From NCBI GenBank assembly GCA_913042885.1, contig CAJWLW010000166.1:1-10200 (forward strand): a stretch of DNA of 10,200 bases, written 5' to 3'. Shown one piece after another: positions 7,850-10,200 of this stretch; position 1 is the first letter of the stretch, and every line of letters starts with the position of its first letter. Source of the stretch: an uncultured Lentisphaeria bacterium. Lineage in GTDB: Bacteria > Verrucomicrobiota > Lentisphaeria > JABSQK01 > CAJWLW01. The notes beneath the pieces were generated by a model. That model made no database searches, had not been told where the DNA came from, and saw only the letters and a program-made list of their open reading frames with translations. The position numbers and the translations under genes are program-made.

Positions 7850-8773
7850 TCATTGCTTCTCCAGAGTGTCGACGGATACTGCGTATTTGCTCTGAACCTG
7901 CGGTGTGCTGCTGGCGTCGCGTTTGCCTGTGACCCGATGGGTGACGTCGTAGTCCTGATACAGCGACATTGTCACTTCGTTGTCTGGGCTGCCGGGTTGC
8001 CATTGGAGCGATGTCGAGAGAGGCACACTGCTGTAGCGCATCGCGCAGTACTCGAAGCGTGTGTATATGTCGAGCGGGTTCGTTGAAATACCGCGCACTA
8101 CCTGCGGTGACGTCGAGGCGACCTCGAAACCGGTGACAATCTTGAAAGTGTCGGATGAAGAGTCGTAAGTTGCTGCTACATAGGATGTTCCATTCTCTCC
8201 AAACATCAATACCTGTTGTCCGGCGGCACTTATAAGTTGCAGGGGACCGAAGGCCTGCAGGGTGAAGCCCGGGTTGACTATGTTGCCATTATATACGGCG
8301 GTTACCGGCAGTGTTGGGTTGCCGTTGCGGGCGCCCAGCTCATCAACCGAGGTGTCGGCGAACACTGTCAGTGCGGAGGAGTTCTGGTGCCAGCCGCAGA
8401 CCACCAGCGGGTCATTGTTGTGGACGGAATTCGGATGGGCGCCGACATAGCCGAATGAGTATGTGTCCCCGTTTGTCGAGATATCGAGCGGACACTCTAA
8501 ATTTTGGCCTTCGCTGAGATAGCCGTCGGTTGTGAGGGTCGGCACGATCGGGTCGGCGATCGGATACATCCCATTGTCATAGCCGTAGCTCTGCATGGCA
8601 AGGCCGACAGAGTGCAGGTTGTAGGTGCATATGGCCTTGTAAGCAGAACTCTTTTTGGTCATTAACGAAGGTGCCAGGCTGGCCATTAGAACCATGATAA
8701 CTGCAATAACCAGAACAAGTTCCAGAACCGTAAAGTCATACCCGTGCGTCTGCGCACTAAATCGCTTAAACAC
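7850..8773 (-). CDS. Pilin-like / pseudopilin-type protein with an atypical prepilin motif
   Basis: A 307-residue protein with the type IV prepilin layout. A short basic leader is followed by 'GYDFTVLELVLVIAVIMVLM' (11-30), which combines the processing site and the hydrophobic helix, then a large outer domain. Aligned to the classical G/FTLIE site, F14 is +1 and E18 is +5, but -1 is Asp and the Gly sits at -3, which is unusual. 'YNLHSVGLAMQSYGYDNGMYP' contains a GspG-like 'Q/S-Y..DNG.YP' feature, and 'CPLDISTNGDTYSFGYVG' resembles the 'CP.D....SYGYN' segment of planctomycete and lentisphaeral pilin-like proteins. The GTG at 8773 is preferred because GAGGG lies seven bases upstream; an ATG at 8791 would add six residues and lacks a ribosome site. 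No pilus assembly ATPase or prepilin peptidase is nearby, so it may be an orphan surface protein rather than a pilus subunit. Confidence 0.85.
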   Translation of the reverse strand: MFKRFSAQTHGYDFTVLELVLVIAVIMVLMASLAPSLMTKKSSAYKAICTYNLHSVGLAMQSYGYDNGMYPIADPIVPTLTTDGYLSEGQNLECPLDISTNGDTYSFGYVGAHPNSVHNNDPLVVCGWHQNSSALTVFADTSVDELGARNGNPTLPVTAVYNGNIVNPGFTLQAFGPLQLISAAGQQVLMFGENGTSYVAATYDSSSDTFKIVTGFEVASTSPQVVRGISTNPLDIYTRFEYCAMRYSSVPLSTSLQWQPGSPDNEVTMSLYQDYDVTHRVTGKRDASSTPQVQSKYAVSVDTLEKQ

Positions 8774-8820
8774 TATTCCACCCTCTACCATCTCATTGTG
8801 ACCGGAACCGCATGTAGGCG

Positions 8821-8848
8821 CTTATCGCGTCCAGATCGACCCGGTCAA
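8821..8848 (-). promoter_or_regulatory. Candidate promoter for the pilin-like gene
   Basis: On the minus strand TTGACC (8848-8843) is followed after 16 bases by GATAAG (8826-8821), giving five and four matches to the sigma-70-type boxes. The predicted start would leave a leader of roughly 40 bases before the GTG at 8773. It is placed just after the stop of the possible upstream ORF, as expected for an intergenic promoter. Support is by eye only. Confidence 0.4.
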
Positions 8849-8853
8849 CGTTC

Positions 8854-9185
8854 TCAGGTCACCGGAATCCATGCTGGTACCTGCTCTGCACTTCCTGGAT
8901 CAGTCAGCCGCACGTTCCGTACCAGATGCACTGCAACGCCGGGAAATTCGGCTTGGTGTTTGGAGAGCGGCCTTGCGGGCTTGATCCGTTCCCGATATAT
9001 CGTGGCGTCGGCGGTTTGCGATGTTTGCCTCAGGGCGTTGTCCTGTATGCGTTCAGCGACGGAAAAGACCCTGTAGCGGGGCGGCTCCGTCCGATGAAAT
9101 CGAACCGTACCGTGCCCCCCTGTATTTCTGTAGTGAACAACAGCTGCGCAACCGCGTCTAAATTCACCAATGTGAATGTGGCCAT
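8854..9185 (-). pseudogene. Possible frameshifted small ORF (about 110 codons when joined)
   Basis: This is the only coding-like signal in the 470-490-base divergent region. From the ATG at 9185 a protein-like frame begins 'MATFTLVNLDAVAQLLFTTE' and runs to a TGA at 9030. A second minus frame, ending in TGA at 8854, looks protein-like in its later half ('YRVFSVAERIQDNALRQT', 'KHQAEFPGVAVHLVRNV'). The two frames are related by one base and cross at a run of six G (forward C at 9115-9120). With seven G the joined product would be about 110 residues: 24 from the first frame, then 86 from the second. There is no clear ribosome site and I recognise no family. It could be a decayed gene, an assembly error, a -1 slippage gene or noncoding sequence. 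Confidence 0.25.
9162..9177. promoter_or_regulatory. Inverted repeat upstream of the DUF1573 promoter (possible operator)
   Basis: ATTCAC-CAAT-GTGAAT is a perfect 6-base inverted repeat with a 4-base centre. It ends 26 bases before the -35 box of the DUF1573 promoter, where an activator might bind. No regulator is encoded nearby, and the match could be chance. Confidence 0.3.
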
Positions 9186-9203
9186 GCACTTGCGGCAGGG
9201 TTA

Positions 9204-9233
9204 TTGACAGGATGCTGGAACTGCCTGTAGATT
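9204..9233 (+). promoter_or_regulatory. Promoter of the DUF1573 gene
   Basis: A consensus TTGACA (9204-9209) is followed after 18 bases by TAGATT (9228-9233), with four of six -10 matches. Transcription would begin near 9240, leaving a leader of about 20 bases that contains the GAGGT ribosome site (9253-9257). Position and spacing support the ATG at 9263 as the gene start. Confidence 0.6.
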
Positions 9234-9262
9234 GTACCTGGACCAGACAACCGAGGTCGATA

Positions 9263-9961
9263 ATGATTAGATGGATTTGCTTTACTGCCGTCGCCGGGCT
9301 GCTTGTCACTGGCACTGCTGGCCGTGCTCAGACGCTGACGTTGGAACGGTCGGTGGTGGATTTCGGCCTCGTCTACGACAACGAATCTGTTGTTGCCAGG
9401 GTGAAGATCACCAACACCGGTAATGCCCAGCTCAAGATCGACAAGGTCAACACGACCTGCGGCTGCACCGTCGGTCGTTTGCAGAAACGGCAACTGGAGC
9501 CGGGTGAATCGACGACTGCCACATTGACGTTCGACCCGACAGGCAAGAACGGCGCCGAGTCGAAGGTCGTGACCTTTGTCACCAACGACCCGGTGCAGGC
9601 GAATCACACGGTCACCGTCAAGGCGCAGGTCATTCCACTGTGGGAACTGGAACCCACGAAGCTGCAGTTCGTCTTCCGCACGAAAGCGCCGGGGTTCAAG
9701 CAGGGGAGCCTGTTTTTTCGGATCATCAACAATTCGGAAGAGGAACTGACGTTGCTTAGCGTCGACAGCCGTGCGCCGAACATAAGAATCGAGAACAACA
9801 AGCCCGTAATAATTTCCCCGGGGGAGTCCCAACAATACACCGCCAGTGTTCGTGACGACTGGGTACCGGACAGACGGACTTCGTCGAAGGTGATGATTGT
9901 TGGCCGGATCGGCGACAAAGAGCAGGTGAAAAAGCTCGGGCTGCGGGTGAAGATAGAGTAG
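9263..9961 (+). CDS. Exported DUF1573 domain protein
   Basis: A 232-residue protein. It begins with a signal peptide ('MIRWICFTAVAGLLVTG', cleavage likely near residue 22, 'GRA|QT'). The first domain (about 25-125) is DUF1573-like: 'VDFGLVYDNESVVARVKITN' (32-51), 'LKIDKV', the family's 'TTCGCT' with C66 and C68, 'LEPGESTTATLTFDP' and 'TNDP'. A second beta-rich, Ig-like region (about 126-232) lacks cysteines ('FFRIINNSEEELTLLSV', 'IISPGESQQYTASV'). Such proteins are ASH/MSP-like beta sandwiches common in Planctomycetota and Bacteroidota, with no defined function. The ATG at 9263 is chosen because GAGGT precedes it by five bases and it starts the signal peptide directly; an upstream ATG at 9176 would bury the signal peptide and lie before the promoter. 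It is transcribed away from the kinase genes. Confidence 0.92.
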   Translation: MIRWICFTAVAGLLVTGTAGRAQTLTLERSVVDFGLVYDNESVVARVKITNTGNAQLKIDKVNTTCGCTVGRLQKRQLEPGESTTATLTFDPTGKNGAESKVVTFVTNDPVQANHTVTVKAQVIPLWELEPTKLQFVFRTKAPGFKQGSLFFRIINNSEEELTLLSVDSRAPNIRIENNKPVIISPGESQQYTASVRDDWVPDRRTSSKVMIVGRIGDKEQVKKLGLRVKIE

Positions 9962-10087
9962 CATTCCGGAGCCGGCTAATTCTGGTAATAATGCCCTACT
10001 GCCGCTATTTTATAAGGTGTCCGCAGAAGACGGTACCCGTGTCGGCGTGCAGATTACGGCGTTTCGTTGCAGCGAACCGGAGATTTA
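9962..10087 (+). other. Gap between the DUF1573 and cupin genes
   Basis: No intrinsic terminator is visible after the DUF1573 stop. An AT-rich patch, TATTTTATAAGG, around 10008-10019 could serve as a -10 region, but I see no matching -35. The two genes could be co-transcribed or separate. Confidence 0.3.
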
Positions 10088-10200
10088 ATGAAAAGCAATG
10101 AATTGCTGTCAGGCATTGCAGATACAGCTGCCGGGGAAGTATACAATACGCTCCTGGAGACGGAATCCTTCAAGCTCGAGCGCATTGTCTCAAACGGCCA
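10088..10200 (+). CDS. Cupin domain protein, N-terminal fragment
   Basis: Thirty-seven codons are visible and the frame is open at the right edge. The ATG is preceded by GGAG five bases upstream. The sequence starts 'MKSNELLSGIADTAAGEVYN' and continues 'TLLETESFKLERIVSNG'. The pattern 'hxxLLETxxhxhERIVSxG' is how a group of small (about 110-residue) cupin proteins begins, in which the next segment is usually 'Q.SP.GFWYDQ...EWV'. The metal-binding histidines, if any, would lie outside the window, so activity cannot be judged. Assignment rests on this N-terminal motif alone. Confidence 0.68.
   Translation, partial: MKSNELLSGIADTAAGEVYNTLLETESFKLERIVSNG

Noticed and set aside
8801..8873. Imperfect direct repeat ACCGGAA.CCATG-like at 8801-8814 and 8861-8873
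   Set aside because: Only two copies with a mismatch and a length difference; too short to separate from chance in GC-rich sequence.
8926..9207. 93-codon plus-strand frame in the divergent region
   Set aside because: Rich in Cys, Pro and Gly, without a ribosome site, and opposite the more protein-like minus frames. It is also open upstream of its ATG without any coding character.
10056..10078. Possible hairpin around GTTTCG...CGAACC before the cupin gene
   Set aside because: Only four consecutive paired bases, and no T-run; not enough for a terminator or riboswitch call.

Overview
The window reads as a chromosomal piece from a moderately GC-rich bacterium. It is probably a member of Planctomycetota or a related PVC-type lineage. 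The evidence is the company of genes: a serine/threonine kinase whose N-terminal 'HPEFA' segment and 'DRFLGGREVLAP' juxtamembrane linker are of the kind common in planctomycetes, a one-off pilin-like protein with an atypical prepilin motif, and a DUF1573 exported protein. The phylum is inferred; no rRNA or marker gene is present. No tRNA, rRNA, CRISPR array, insertion sequence or integrase was seen.

Layout. Seven or eight genes lie on the minus strand and two at the right end lie on the plus strand. From right to left on the minus strand: a possible frameshifted 110-codon ORF (9185-8854), a pilin-like protein (8773-7850), a membrane Ser/Thr kinase with HEAT-like and PDZ-like extracytoplasmic parts (7715-5502), a hybrid histidine kinase (5500-3287), and then a tight four-gene set. 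That set is an RDD membrane protein (3159-2377), a SpoIIM/DUF95-like membrane protein (2372-1389), an uncharacterised multi-pass protein (1423-644) and a DUF4129 protein running off the left edge (647 to <1). On the plus strand are a DUF1573 protein with signal peptide (9263-9961) and the first 37 codons of a cupin protein (10088 to >10200).

How they fit together. The two kinases are separated by one base (TGA-n-ATG), and the histidine kinase Shine-Dalgarno lies inside the last codons of the Ser/Thr kinase, so they are almost certainly co-translated. The pilin-like gene lies 134 bases upstream on the same strand and may belong to the same transcript. The RDD/SpoIIM/membrane/DUF4129 order matches a conserved bacterial cluster that usually continues with DUF4350, MoxR ATPase and DUF58 genes; if so, these lie beyond the left edge. 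The best-supported promoter is TTGACA-N18-TAGATT in front of the DUF1573 gene, with an inverted repeat just upstream.

The most unusual parts are the coupled Ser/Thr plus histidine kinase pair behind a pilin-like gene, the kinase-TM-HEAT-PDZ architecture, and the divergent region at 8792-9262. In that region two protein-like minus frames meet at a run of six G.
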